Below are positions 19,957-29,624 of a DNA stretch of 64,000 nt, piece after piece (within the stretch, counting starts at the first letter, position 1; each line of letters starts with the position of its first letter). The stretch spans positions 868,001-932,000 of the forward strand of contig NZ_CP104207.1 in the NCBI RefSeq assembly GCF_025244705.1, given 5' to 3'. The translations under genes and the position numbers were made by a program. This DNA is from Sphingopyxis sp. PET50. Its GTDB lineage: Bacteria > Pseudomonadota > Alphaproteobacteria > Sphingomonadales > Sphingomonadaceae. The notes below the pieces were generated by a model. The model ran no database searches, was not told where the DNA came from, and worked only from the letters and a program-made list of their open reading frames with translations.

Positions 19957-20949
19957 ATGAAGAAAATGCTGTCGGCCATCGCCATCGCGGCGGTGCTGCT
20001 CCAGCCTGTCCATGTCGTCGCCAAGGAAAAGGAGCCGGTCAAGATCGCCGGCCCGGCGAACGCCAAGGGCGTCACCACGGTCACGGTCGGCGCGTTCAAC
20101 GTCGGCTTCATCTTCGAATCGATCGATCGCACCGCGACCAGCGGCGGCCTGATGGGGGCGTTCGGCGGTACCACCAAGGCCAAGAGCGAACTGGTCGGCG
20201 TGACGCCCGAAATGATGCAGGCGGTGACCGACGCGGCCTATGCCGATTTCGTGTCGCAACTGACCGCCAGCGGATACAGCGTGCAAGCGCCCGCCGACCT
20301 GTTCGGCCATACGGCGCTGGCGAAGACCAAGTCGCAGGACGTGCCGCTCGACATCAACATCGCTCTGGAAAAGGGCAGCAAGGGCAAGGCGACCTATTTC
20401 AAGCCGACCGAACTTCCCTCGCTGCTGATGATCCCGGGCGATTTCCTGGGGTCGGGGATGAGCAGCATCGGCATGAACATGGCGGCGGGCCAAGCGAGCA
20501 TGGCACTCGCCAACTATGCCAAGGCCGCCAATGTCGGGGTGATCGACGTCGTCTACCTGATCGACTTTTCGCAGCAGAAGCGCCCCGGCGCCTTCAGCTT
20601 CGGCGGGCTGCAGGTGAACAGCGCGCTTTCGGTCAGCGCGGACTATTCGCGCATCACGCTGATCGCGCCGAACGGCAAACAGTCGGTGATCACCGTCAAG
20701 GCACCCGTCGCGGTCGAGGGCGAGTTCGTCGAAAAGAGCGACGCCTCGAGCGGCACCGACAAGGCGCTGCAATCGGGCGCCAATGTCGCGGGCGGCGTGG
20801 CGGCGGTGATGGGCTTCGGCGGGCTGAAATTCGGCAAGACGCGCAAATTCGCCTTCACCGCCAAGCCCGGCAATTATGAGGAGGGCGCGACGAAGGCCGC
20901 CAGCCTGACCAGCGCGATGCTGATCGGACGGCTGACGCCGCTGCGTTGA
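19957..20949 (+). CDS. Exported protein of unknown function
   Basis: The protein has 330 residues with a signal peptide (MKKMLSAIAIAAVLLQPVHVVA) directly after a strong ribosome binding site (GGAGGA, 19942-19947). The mature part is Ala/Gly/Ser/Lys-rich with few charged clusters and no Cys. There is a hydrophobic glycine-rich stretch near FLGSGMSSIGMNMAAGQASM and another near NVAGGVAAVMGFGGLKFG. No catalytic motif is seen. Likely periplasmic; family not recognised. Confidence 0.7.
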   Translation: MKKMLSAIAIAAVLLQPVHVVAKEKEPVKIAGPANAKGVTTVTVGAFNVGFIFESIDRTATSGGLMGAFGGTTKAKSELVGVTPEMMQAVTDAAYADFVSQLTASGYSVQAPADLFGHTALAKTKSQDVPLDINIALEKGSKGKATYFKPTELPSLLMIPGDFLGSGMSSIGMNMAAGQASMALANYAKAANVGVIDVVYLIDFSQQKRPGAFSFGGLQVNSALSVSADYSRITLIAPNGKQSVITVKAPVAVEGEFVEKSDASSGTDKALQSGANVAGGVAAVMGFGGLKFGKTRKFAFTAKPGNYEEGATKAASLTSAMLIGRLTPLR

Positions 20950-20961
20950 CCTCATCTTGTC

Positions 20962-21031
20962 GTCCCGGCGAGGGCCGGGATCTCAACCTCGCGCTCCGAC
21001 GCACCGCTGAGATCCCGGCCTTCGCCGGGGT
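20962..21031. repeat. Palindromic repeat before topA, 'CCCCGGCGAAxGCCGGGG' class
   Basis: GTCCCGGCGAGGGCCGGGAT faces ATCCCGGCCTTCGCCGGGG across a short spacer. It is followed by an alternating run at 21111-21122 (GTACGTACGT). It probably also terminates transcription of 19957-20949. Confidence 0.7.
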
Positions 21032-21147
21032 CACGGATATGTCTGAAGTCCGGGTTGCGGACCCTCCGAAACCCCCTTGACGGGAGGCCGTGCCCCCCGC
21101 CACCCTCGCGCGTACGTACGTAAGAGTTTTCGGGGAACGCGTTTTTC

Positions 21148-23704
21148 ATGCAATTGGTCATTGTCGAATCTCCCGCCAAGGCGAAGACGATCGAAAAATA
21201 TCTCGGTCGCGATTTCAAGGTGTTGGCAAGCTATGGCCATGTCCGCGATCTGCCGCCCAAGGATGGGTCGGTCGATCCCGAAGACGGTTTCGCGATGCAG
21301 TGGCAGCTTTATCCGGACAAAGCGAAGCGGCTGAAGGAAATTCAGGATGCCGCCAAGCAGGCCGACCGCCTGATCCTCGCGACCGACCCCGATCGCGAGG
21401 GCGAGGCGATCAGCTGGCACGTCCAGGAACTGCTGCGCGCGAAAAAGGCGCTTCCCGCTTCGGTCGACCGCGTGACCTTCAACGCCATCACCAAACAGGC
21501 GGTGACCGACGCGATGGCGCATCCGCGCTCGCTCGACGACGATCTGATCGACGCCTATCGCGCCCGCCGGGCGCTCGACTATCTCGTCGGTTTCACGCTG
21601 TCGCCGGTGCTGTGGCGCAAGCTGCCCGGCGCCAAGTCGGCGGGGCGCGTCCAGTCGGTCGCGCTGCGGCTGGTGGTCGAGCGCGAGCGCGAGATCGAGG
21701 CGTTCGTCGCGCAGCAATATTGGTCGGTGACCGGCCTTTTCGAAATGGGCGGCACTCCGTTCAAGGCGCGTCTGTCGCGCTGGCACGGGGACAAGATCGA
21801 ACGGCTGTCGATCGGTACCGAAGCCGATGCGCGCGCCGCCGAGGCCGATGTGAAGGCGGGCCACTTCACCGTCGACACGGTCGAGACCAAGCCGCTGACG
21901 CGCAACCCGCCGCCGCCCTTCACCACTTCGACGCTGCAACAGGAGGCCGCGCGCAAGCTCGGCTTCTCGGCGAGCCACACGATGCGCATCGCGCAGGGCC
22001 TCTACGAGGATGGCGCGATCACTTACATGCGGACCGACGGCGTCCAGATGGATCACAGCGCGATCAGCGCCGCGCGAAAGGCGATCGCGACGCGCTACGA
22101 CGGCGGCTACGTCCCCGACAAGCCGCGCCAGTACCAGACAAAGGCCAAGAACGCCCAGGAGGCTCACGAGGCGATCCGTCCGACCGATTTTTCGAAGGAC
22201 AAGCTCGGCAGCGGCGACCATGGCCGCCTCTACGAACTGATCTGGAAGCGCGCGATGGCGAGCCAGATGGCCTCCGCGCGGCTCGAACGCACGAGCATCG
22301 ACCTTGCCGACGGCACCGGCAAGACGGTGCTGCGCGCGACGGGGCAGGTGGTGAAATTCCCCGGCTTTCTCGCGCTCTACGACGAGGGCCGCGATGACGC
22401 CGAGGACGAGGACGCGCGCCTGCTCCCCGCGATGGCGAAGGGCGATGCCCCCGCCAAGACCGGGGTCGAGGTCGAACGTCACGAAACCCAGCCGCCGCCG
22501 CGCTATTCGGAGGCGAGCCTTGTCAAGAAGATGGAGGAACTCGGCATCGGGCGGCCGTCGACCTATGCGTCGATCCTGCAGGTGCTGAAGGACCGCGCTT
22601 ACGTCACGGTCGAGAAGAACCGGTTCATTCCCGAAGAGAGCGGGAGGCTGCTGACGGCGTTCCTCGAACGCTTCTTCGAACGTTATGTCGGCTACGACTT
22701 CACCGCCGGGCTGGAGGAGGAGCTCGACGATGTGTCGGGCGGCCGCGCGCAGTGGCAGGCGGTACTCGAGCGCTTCTGGCGCGACTTCAAGCCGCGCACC
22801 GGCGAGGTGATGGAACAGAAACCGTCGGAAATCACGGCGGCGCTCGACGAATTCCTCGGCCCCTATCTCTTCCCCGACAAGGGCGACGGCAGCGATCCTA
22901 GGCTCTGCCCCAATTGCGGTACGGGTCGGCTGGCGCTGCGCGGCGGCAAGTTCGGGCCGTTTATCGCGTGCAGCAACTATCCCGACTGCAAATATACCCG
23001 CAAATTCGCGCAGCCGGGCGGTGCGGACGGCGCCGCCGACAATGGGCCCGAGACGATGGGCACCGACCCCGAGAGCGGGCTGGAAGTCACGAAGCGCAGC
23101 GGCCGCTTCGGCCCCTATATCCAGCTCGGCGATGGCAAGGAGGCGAAACGCTCGTCGATCCCCAAGGATATCCCCGGCGAGGATTTCGATCTCGACTATG
23201 CGATCCGGCTCTTGAACCTGCCGCGCGAGGTCGGGGTGCATCCCGAAAGCGGCAAGCCGATCATGGCGGGGCTGGGGCGCTACGGCCCCTATCTGCTCCA
23301 TGACGGCAAATATGCGAAGCTAACGGGCACCGCCGAAATCTTCGACATCGGCATGAATGCGGCGGTGGTGCGTATCGCCGAAGCCGCGAACGGCGGCGGG
23401 CGCGGGCGCGCCAAGGTCGAACCGCTCAAGACGTTCGGCGCGCACCCGACCAGCGGCGGCGAGATGAAGCTGATGGCCGGGCGCTTCGGTCCCTATGTCA
23501 CCGACGGCACGACCAATGCGACCCTGCCCAAGTCGGTCGAACCCGACGCGCTGACCGAGGAGGAGGCGATCGCGCTGATCGACGCCCGCGCGGCCAAGGG
23601 CCCCGCGAAAGGCAAGAAGAAGGCGGCGCCAAAGAAGGCTGCGGCCAAGAAGGCGCCCGCGAAGAAAAAGGTGCCGAGCGAAGAAAGCGGCGGCAAAGGA
23701 ATAA
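21148..23704 (+). CDS. topA: DNA topoisomerase I (frame interrupted near 23673-23679 in the C-terminal Lys/Ala tail)
   Basis: Type IA topoisomerase that relaxes negative supercoils. The TOPRIM domain starts at residue 1 (LVIVESPAKAKTIEKYLG) and has the acidic motif ATDPDREGEAISWH. The active-site tyrosine is Tyr293 in GAITYMRTDGVQMD. A zinc ribbon CPNCGTGRLALRGGKFGPFI...CSNYPDC lies near residue 590, followed by several TopA repeat modules. Read literally, the frame runs to 23850 into the next gene. Reading GCCGAGC (23673-23679) as GCCGGC gives a natural Lys/Ala-rich end ...KKAAAKE with a stop at 23702-23704. I take this as the true end. Confidence 0.93.
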
Positions 23705-23768
23705 GGGGACGAGCGGCATTTTCGTTGCCGCTCTCGCGTGTTAGCATGGCGCATCGGGAGGTACTTCG

Positions 23769-24899
23769 ATGCGCCGCTTGCTCGTTATCCTGTCGGCGTT
23801 CTGCTCGCTCTTTGCCGTACCCGCGACCGCGCAGCAGGCCGGGAGCCTGATTGCCGCCGAGCCGATGCCCGATGCGCCGCCGGGCGTTCAGGCGTGGCGG
23901 GTGCGTTACTGGACGACGAACGGGGCGGGGGTGCCGATGCAGGTCACCGGCATCGTTGCCGCGCCGATGGAGGCGGTGTCGCCGCGCCCGCGCCGCGTCA
24001 TCGCCTGGACGCATGGCGCCTGGGGCGTCGCCGAGAAATGCGCGCCGTCGCTCAGCAGCGATTTCTTCTCCGCCTCGGCGGGGGTCGAGCCTGCGGTGCG
24101 CGCGGGCTATGTGGTGGTCGCGCCCGACTATATCGGGCTTGGCAGCCCGACGATGCATCCGTTCCTGATCGGTGACGACACCGCGCGCGCGGTGCTCGAC
24201 GGCGTGCGCGCGGCGCGCGCGATTCCCGGCGCGGCGGCGGGGAGCAGCTTTGCCGTCTGGGGCGAGATCGCAGGGTGGGCACGCCGCGTTGTGGACCGCA
24301 ACGCGCGCGCAGGCCTATGCTCCCGAGTTGACGCTTGTCGGCGCCGCGGCGGCGGCCCCACCGACCGATCTCGCCGCCAATCTGCGCGAGGGCAGCGATA
24401 AGAATGCGCGCGCGCTGCTGCTGTCCTTCGCGCTGCACAGCTGGTCCGAACTCTACGGCTTCCCGCTCGACGCCATCGCCAACCGCACCAATCAGGGAAT
24501 CATCCATCGGCTGGCCCAGAATAATTGCGTCAGCCTCGAAAAGAAGCCCAGGCTCGGCACGATCCTGGGCATCGTGACGGTCGCGCGTGCGACGAAGAAC
24601 AAGGATATCGCGACGATCGAGCCCTTTGGTTCCTTCGCGCGCGCCAACAGCGTCGATCCGGCGCGCGTGCAGGGGCCGCTGCTGATTGCGCAGGGCGACC
24701 GGGACACGATCGTCGCACCCGCGGTGACGCGCACATTCGCAAGATCGGCGTGCCGCAATCGCACGAAAATCCGCTGGGTCGAAATGCGCGGCACCGAACA
24801 TGGCACGAGTGCGAAGGACAGCGTGGCCGAGACGCTGGCGTGGATCGGCGCGCGGTTCGCGGGTGAAGCGCCACCCGACGACTGCCGAGCGAGATCTAG
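23769..24899 (+). CDS. Secreted alpha/beta-hydrolase, secretory-lipase-like (frame interrupted near 24267)
   Basis: The signal peptide MRRLLVILSAFCSLFAVPATAQ is followed by an alpha/beta-hydrolase fold: RVIAWTHGAWGVAEKC, VVVAPDYIGLGSPTMHPFLI, then the nucleophile elbow. The frame breaks exactly there. As given it reads GEIAGW, but dropping the A at 24267 gives WGESQGGHAALWTATRA, a proper GxSxG-type elbow. The rest lies in the next frame, with the Asp segment LLIAQGDRDTIV and the His segment GTEHGTSAKD. The exact 3' end is uncertain. The first in-line stop before the convergent gene is 24897-24899, but that needs a second frame change. Probable lipase/esterase. Confidence 0.65.
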
Positions 24900-24903
24900 C
24901 GCC

Positions 24904-25344
24904 TCAGTTGAATATGCCGGGATCGACCGGTCCCTTGCCGGTCAGCCACGCAACCGCGTCGGCGCGGAACAGGCAGATTACCGAGGCGACCGAGAGCGCG
25001 GTGGAAAGCAATGTCCCGAGCAGCCACATTCCGCTCAAGCTGTTGGGATCGAAGAGCGAGGCGATCGTCGATAGCGTGCCAAGGCCGGTCAGCACCACAT
25101 AGATCCATTTCGCGACATTGCTCGCGCGCCGCGTGATACCGAACCAAAGGGCGCCCAAAATGACCAAGGTGATGGCCAGGATCGCGACGGTTATCCCGAC
25201 CGCGGTCGCCGACCGAATTCCTGCGGCCTCGCGCTCCAACTCGGCCATCATGTCATTCCAGGCGAATGCGGTGGTCAGGAAGCTGGTGAGGATGGATGCC
25301 CAGAACAGGCGGTCGAACCAGATAATCGAAATCGGCCGCTGCAA
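24904..25344 (-). CDS. Four-helix integral membrane protein of unknown function
   Basis: The protein has 146 residues from a TTG at 25344, chosen because GAGGAGA precedes it by 7 bases and because the longer frame runs into era. Hydrophobic helices: FWASILTSFLTTAFAW, VGITVAILAITLVILGALWF, WIYVVLTGLGTLSTIASLF and MWLLGTLLSTALSVASVICLF. The gene starts 11 bases after the era stop, so it is probably co-transcribed with lepB-rnc-era. No functional motif is seen. Confidence 0.7.
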   Translation of the reverse strand: MQRPISIIWFDRLFWASILTSFLTTAFAWNDMMAELEREAAGIRSATAVGITVAILAITLVILGALWFGITRRASNVAKWIYVVLTGLGTLSTIASLFDPNSLSGMWLLGTLLSTALSVASVICLFRADAVAWLTGKGPVDPGIFN

Positions 25345-25355
25345 AATCCGTCTCC

Positions 25356-26249
25356 TCAATCGACCCAGTCGAGCCCCATGTCGCGGTATACGCCGCGGTC
25401 CTCGTCCCAATTTTCCTTGACCTTGACGTGCAGGAACAGGTGGACCTTGCGGCCCATCAGCTCGGCCAGTTCGGCGCGGGCGCGGGCACCGATTTCCTTG
25501 ATCCGGCTACCGCCCTTGCCGAGCACGATCGCGCGCTGGTTGTCGCGCGCGACATAGATTTGCTGGTGGATCTCGGCGCTGCCGTCGGGGCGGGTCTTGA
25601 ACAATTCGGTCTCGACCGTCGACTGGTACGGCAACTCCTCGTGAAGCTGGCGATAGAGCTGCTCGCGGGTGATTTCGGCGGCGAGCATCCGCTCGGGCGC
25701 GTCGCTGACCTCGTCTTCGGGGAAGTGCCACGGCCCCTCGGGCATCAGTGTCGCGAGGTGCGCCTTGAGTTCGGGCACGCCGTCGCCGCTGCTCGCCGCG
25801 ATGAAGAAGGTTTCGTCGAACGCAAGCCTTCCGTTGAGCTCGGTCGCGATCGTGAGCAGCTTGTCCTTCTTGGTCAGGTCGACCTTGTTGAGCACCAGAT
25901 ATTTCTTCTCGGGCCGGTTCGCGACGCCTTCGAGCACGCGCTCGACGCGCCCCGTCAGCTTCGCGGCGGCATCGACCATCACCAATATCGCCTCGGCCTC
26001 CTCGAGGCTGCCCCAGGCGGCGGCGACCATCGCGCGGTCGAGGCGGCGGGTGGGGGCGAAGATGCCGGGCGTGTCGATCAGCACGATCTGCGCCTCGCCC
26101 TCCATCGCGACGCCCATCAGCCGGGTGCGCGTGGTCTGCGCCTTGGGGCTGACGATCGCGACCTTCTGGCCGACGAGCGCGTTGACAAGGGTCGATTTGC
26201 CCGCATTGGGGGCGCCGACGACGGCGACGAAGCCGCAGCGCTGGGTCAT
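25356..26249 (-). CDS. era: GTPase Era
   Basis: The protein has 297 residues. The G domain shows [14 protein letters not shown] (G1), the switch region [15 protein letters not shown] (G3) and NKVD (G4). The C-terminal KH domain is [24 protein letters not shown]. Era binds the 3' end of 16S rRNA during 30S assembly. The start overlaps the rnc stop (ATGA), giving the classic rnc-era pair. Confidence 0.97.
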   Translation of the reverse strand: MTQRCGFVAVVGAPNAGKSTLVNALVGQKVAIVSPKAQTTRTRLMGVAMEGEAQIVLIDTPGIFAPTRRLDRAMVAAAWGSLEEAEAILVMVDAAAKLTGRVERVLEGVANRPEKKYLVLNKVDLTKKDKLLTIATELNGRLAFDETFFIAASSGDGVPELKAHLATLMPEGPWHFPEDEVSDAPERMLAAEITREQLYRQLHEELPYQSTVETELFKTRPDGSAEIHQQIYVARDNQRAIVLGKGGSRIKEIGARARAELAELMGRKVHLFLHVKVKENWDEDRGVYRDMGLDWVD

Positions 26250-26926
26250 TCCGTCTGTCCTTCGAGGATCGCGAGCATCGCGATCGCCGCGGCCTTTTCG
26301 GCCGCCTGCTTCGATGCGCCCTCGCCCTCCGCCGTGGCGAGCTTGCCGATCGTCACGCCGACGCGGAAACGCGGGGCGTGGTCGGGGCCTTCGCGGCGGA
26401 TCAGGCTATATTCGGGGGGGCGGCGGCCCTTGGCGGCCGCCCATTCCTGCAGCGCCGCCTTGGGATGCTTGGGCGCCGCGACCTGTCCGTCGATCATCGC
26501 GCCCCAATGCTGAACGATGAAGGCGCGCGCGGGGTCTTCGCCAAGGTCGAGCCACAAGGCGCCGATCAGCGCCTCGAGCACGTCGGCGGCGATATTGCCG
26601 CTGTGGCGCCCGCCGTCGCCGATCGCCTGGCTGCCGAAGCGGACATGCGCGTTGAGGTCGAGCCCCTGGGCGATCTTCGCGCAGGTTTCGCCCGAGGCGA
26701 GCACATGCAGCCGCGAGGACATCTCGCCCTCGCTCGCCTGCGGAAAGCGCCGGAACAGCTCCGACGCGATCACCAGGCCGAGCACGCGGTCGCCGAGAAA
26801 TTCGAGCCGCTGATAATCGGCCGCCCCGCTGCTGCCATGAGTCAGCGCCTCGTGATAGAGGGCCAGGTCGCGCGGCGCGGCGCCGGTGATGGCTGCGATC
26901 GTCTCGGCGGAGGCGCCGCCCGTCAA
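26246..26926 (-). CDS. rnc: Ribonuclease III
   Basis: The protein has 226 residues. The catalytic signature is [16 protein letters not shown], with the second acidic motif [16 protein letters not shown]-terminal double-stranded-RNA-binding domain follows ([21 protein letters not shown] ... [14 protein letters not shown]). The start is a TTG at 26926 sharing bases with the lepB stop (TTGA). No ATG is available before the conserved core, so translation is likely coupled to lepB. It processes rRNA and other double-stranded RNA. Confidence 0.93.
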   Translation of the reverse strand: MTGGASAETIAAITGAAPRDLALYHEALTHGSSGAADYQRLEFLGDRVLGLVIASELFRRFPQASEGEMSSRLHVLASGETCAKIAQGLDLNAHVRFGSQAIGDGGRHSGNIAADVLEALIGALWLDLGEDPARAFIVQHWGAMIDGQVAAPKHPKAALQEWAAAKGRRPPEYSLIRREGPDHAPRFRVGVTIGKLATAEGEGASKQAAEKAAAIAMLAILEGQTE

Positions 26927-27816
26927 AAGCCTTCCCCGATGCGACCCCAGCGCGCGGCGGTGAACCAGCTGATCGGGTTGAGCCAGCTCGCCGAGCCGTC
27001 GGTCGAGAACATGCCGACCAGCGCGTGACCGACCAGATTTTCCTCCGGAACCAGCCCGATGCCGCCGCCTTCCTGCGCGGGGAAGCGGCTGTCGGCGCTG
27101 CGGTCGCGGTTGTCGCCCATCAGGAACAAATGGCCTGCGGGCACCGTCCGCAACGGCGTATTGTCCTGCGCGATCCCGATGATATCGAGCACGGCGTAGC
27201 TTTTGCCGCCCGGCAGCGTTTCCTTGAAGCGCGTATAGCGGCACTGGCGCTGGCCATCGGGCCCGACTTCCTCGAACTGCATCGAGAAGCAGGGCAGGGT
27301 TCCCTCGGCGCGCGCCGCCTCGATCATATTGGGGGTTACCGGGATGACGAAGTCCGGCATCTTCTCGCGCGGCAGCGGCTTGCCGTTCAGCCACACGATG
27401 CCGTCGATCACCTGCACCGTGTCGCCGGGCAGGCCGATGACGCGCTTGATATAGTCATTGTCGTTGAGCGGCGGCGCCTTGAACACGACGACGTCGCCGC
27501 GCTCGGGTGTCTTGGCGAAAATGCGTCCGGGAATCAGCGGCACGCTGAACGGCAGGCTGTATTTCGAATAGCCATAGGCCATCTTGTTCACGAGCAGATA
27601 GTCGCCGATCAGCAGCCGCGGCTGCATCGATTCCGACGGAATGTTGAAGGGCGACAGGAAAAAGCTGCGGAAAATCAGAACCGCGACCGCCAGCCAGGCC
27701 AGGAAGCGAACCGTGTCGATCGCTTCTTCCTTGGCGCTCATCGGGGCGGGGGTGGGTGCGGGCGTCGCGGGGTCGGCGGGGGGCGGCGTGTCGGCGGTCA
27801 GGCTGGCATCGGTCAT
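26923..27816 (-). CDS. lepB: Signal peptidase I
   Basis: The protein has 297 residues. A Pro-rich cytoplasmic N-terminus and one membrane helix ([20 protein letters not shown]) precede the catalytic Ser63 in [15 protein letters not shown] and the general-base Lys124 in [18 protein letters not shown]. The C-terminal [17 protein letters not shown] box is complete. ATG at 27816 (MTDAS) is preferred; 27825 is in frame. It removes signal peptides at the periplasmic face and heads the lepB-rnc-era block with overlapping stops and starts. Confidence 0.95.
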   Translation of the reverse strand: MTDASLTADTPPPADPATPAPTPAPMSAKEEAIDTVRFLAWLAVAVLIFRSFFLSPFNIPSESMQPRLLIGDYLLVNKMAYGYSKYSLPFSVPLIPGRIFAKTPERGDVVVFKAPPLNDNDYIKRVIGLPGDTVQVIDGIVWLNGKPLPREKMPDFVIPVTPNMIEAARAEGTLPCFSMQFEEVGPDGQRQCRYTRFKETLPGGKSYAVLDIIGIAQDNTPLRTVPAGHLFLMGDNRDRSADSRFPAQEGGGIGLVPEENLVGHALVGMFSTDGSASWLNPISWFTAARWGRIGEGF

Positions 27817-27917
27817 CGCGCGCATTTGGCGCTGAATAGGTCATCGCGCAAGCAAATATCGGCGGACGGCACTGGCGCCGAGAGGGCGGTGGACCTATGG
27901 AATTCTCTTTCTCTCCC

Positions 27918-27997
27918 CGTTCGTGTCGAGCGAAGTCGAGACACCCCGAAGGCGCGTGCCCACGATCGGCATCTCGACTGCGCTCGATGCGAACGGA
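27918..27997. repeat. Palindromic repeat, 'CCGTTCGTGTCGAGCGAAGTCGAGACACC' class
   Basis: CCGTTCGTGTCGAGCGAAGT at the left faces ACTGCGCTCGATGCGAACGG at the right, with CACCCCGAAGGCGCGTGCCC between. It lies in the divergent gap between lepB and pgi. A longer relative lies at 46322-46450. Confidence 0.7.
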
Positions 27998-28025
27998 TAG
28001 GGGGAGTCACAGACTGGAGCAATGC

Positions 28026-29531
28026 ATGACCACCGCCGATCAAGCCTGGCAGGCACTCGCCGACTGGCAACCGCAGCGGCTGACCGACCTCGTCGCCGCC
28101 GATCCCGCCACGCGGCTCGACCGGCTGGTACGCAATGTCGCCGGCATCCGCTTCGATTTCGCCAAGACCCATCTCGACGATGCGGCGATCGCGATCCTGT
28201 CCGATCTCGCCGCAGCGCAGGATTTCGCCGGGCGCCGCAAGACCTTGTTCGCGGGCGGCATCGCCAATCCGACCGAGGGGCGCGCTGCCGAGCATAGCGC
28301 CGAGCGCGGCGACGGCGCGCCCGAATCGGTGCACCGCGCGCAGGCGCTGCATCAGCGGATGCGGATGCTGATCGACGCGATCGAGGCGGGGGCATTCGGC
28401 GAGGTCCGGCACCTGCTCCACATCGGCATCGGCGGGTCGGCGCTCGGCCCCGACCTGCTCGTCGATGCGCTGGGGCGCAGCGGCTCGCGCTACGACGTCG
28501 CGGTGGTCTCGAACGTCGATGGCGCCGCGCTCGCGGAGGCGTTCGCCAAATTCGACCCCGCCTGCACGCTGGTCGCGGTGGCGTCGAAGACCTTCACCAC
28601 CACCGAAACCCTGCTCAACGCCGCCTCGGCGCTGCAATGGATCGAGGAGGCGGGCGTGCCCGATCCTTATGGCCGCATCATCGCGCTCACCGCCAGCCCC
28701 GAGCGCGCGATGGAATGGGGCATCGACGAAACGCGCATCCTGCCGTTCAGCGAGACGGTCGGCGGGCGCTATTCGCTCTGGTCTTCGATCGGCTTTCCTG
28801 CGGCGCTCGCGCTCGGCTGGGACGCGTTCGCCGACATGCTGGAGGGAGCGGCCGAGGTCGACCGGCATTTCCGCCTTTGCGACGGGGCCGACAATATCTG
28901 CCTGCTCGCGGCCTTCGCCGACCAGCTTTACACCAACCGGCTCGGTTGCCAGACGCGCGCGGTGTTCGCCTATGACGAGCGGCTTCGGCTGCTCCCCGCC
29001 TATCTCCAGCAACTCGAAATGGAATCGAACGGCAAGGCGGTGACGCTCGGCGGCGAGCCGGTCGGCCACGCCACCGCCGCCATCACCTGGGGCGGCGTCG
29101 GCACCGACGCGCAGCACGCGGTGTTCCAGCTTCTCCATCAGGGAACGCACTTGGTCCCGGTCGAATTCGTCGTCGCGCGCGAGCCCGAGCATCTGCTCGA
29201 CGAGGCGCATCACGAAACGCTCGTCGCCAATTGCATCGCGCAGGGCGCGGCGCTGATGTCCGGACGGACCGGCACCGACGGTGCGCGCGATTATCCGGGC
29301 GACCGGCCCTCGACGACGATCCTGCTCGACCAGGTGACGCCGTACAGCCTGGGGGCGCTGATCGCCTTTTACGAACATCGCGTCTTCGCCAATGCGGTGC
29401 TGCTCGGCATCAACCCCTTCGACCAGTTCGGGGTCGAACTGGGCAAGGAAATGGCGAAGGGGCTGGCCGAGGGGACGATGGAATTCGATCCCGCGACGCA
29501 GGCGCTGATGCAGGCCGCGCTCGGCGAATAA
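28026..29531 (+). CDS. pgi: Glucose-6-phosphate isomerase
   Basis: The protein has 501 residues from ATG at 28026, preceded by GGAG. It interconverts glucose-6-P and fructose-6-P. LHIGIGGSALGPDLLVDAL is the phosphate loop, VGGRYSLWSSIGFPAALALG the PGI signature, and LPAYLQQLEMESNGK and GTHLVPVEFVV carry the catalytic Glu and family residues. GINPFDQFGVELGKEMAKGL is the C-terminal signature with the catalytic lysine. A longer in-frame extension upstream only translates the palindromic repeat and is rejected. Confidence 0.96.
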   Translation: MTTADQAWQALADWQPQRLTDLVAADPATRLDRLVRNVAGIRFDFAKTHLDDAAIAILSDLAAAQDFAGRRKTLFAGGIANPTEGRAAEHSAERGDGAPESVHRAQALHQRMRMLIDAIEAGAFGEVRHLLHIGIGGSALGPDLLVDALGRSGSRYDVAVVSNVDGAALAEAFAKFDPACTLVAVASKTFTTTETLLNAASALQWIEEAGVPDPYGRIIALTASPERAMEWGIDETRILPFSETVGGRYSLWSSIGFPAALALGWDAFADMLEGAAEVDRHFRLCDGADNICLLAAFADQLYTNRLGCQTRAVFAYDERLRLLPAYLQQLEMESNGKAVTLGGEPVGHATAAITWGGVGTDAQHAVFQLLHQGTHLVPVEFVVAREPEHLLDEAHHETLVANCIAQGAALMSGRTGTDGARDYPGDRPSTTILLDQVTPYSLGALIAFYEHRVFANAVLLGINPFDQFGVELGKEMAKGLAEGTMEFDPATQALMQAALGE

Positions 29532-29624
29532 GACTGAGCGCAAAATTCGATTGGCAAGCCGCCGCCGCGTAACCACATAGGCGGCCGCTGCGAATGCCTG
29601 ACGGCGCATCTTCAGGGGTCTTCC

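Noticed and set aside
21031..23301. Minus-strand open frame of 756 codons opposite topA
   Set aside because: Shadow of topA; no motif and no ribosome binding site.
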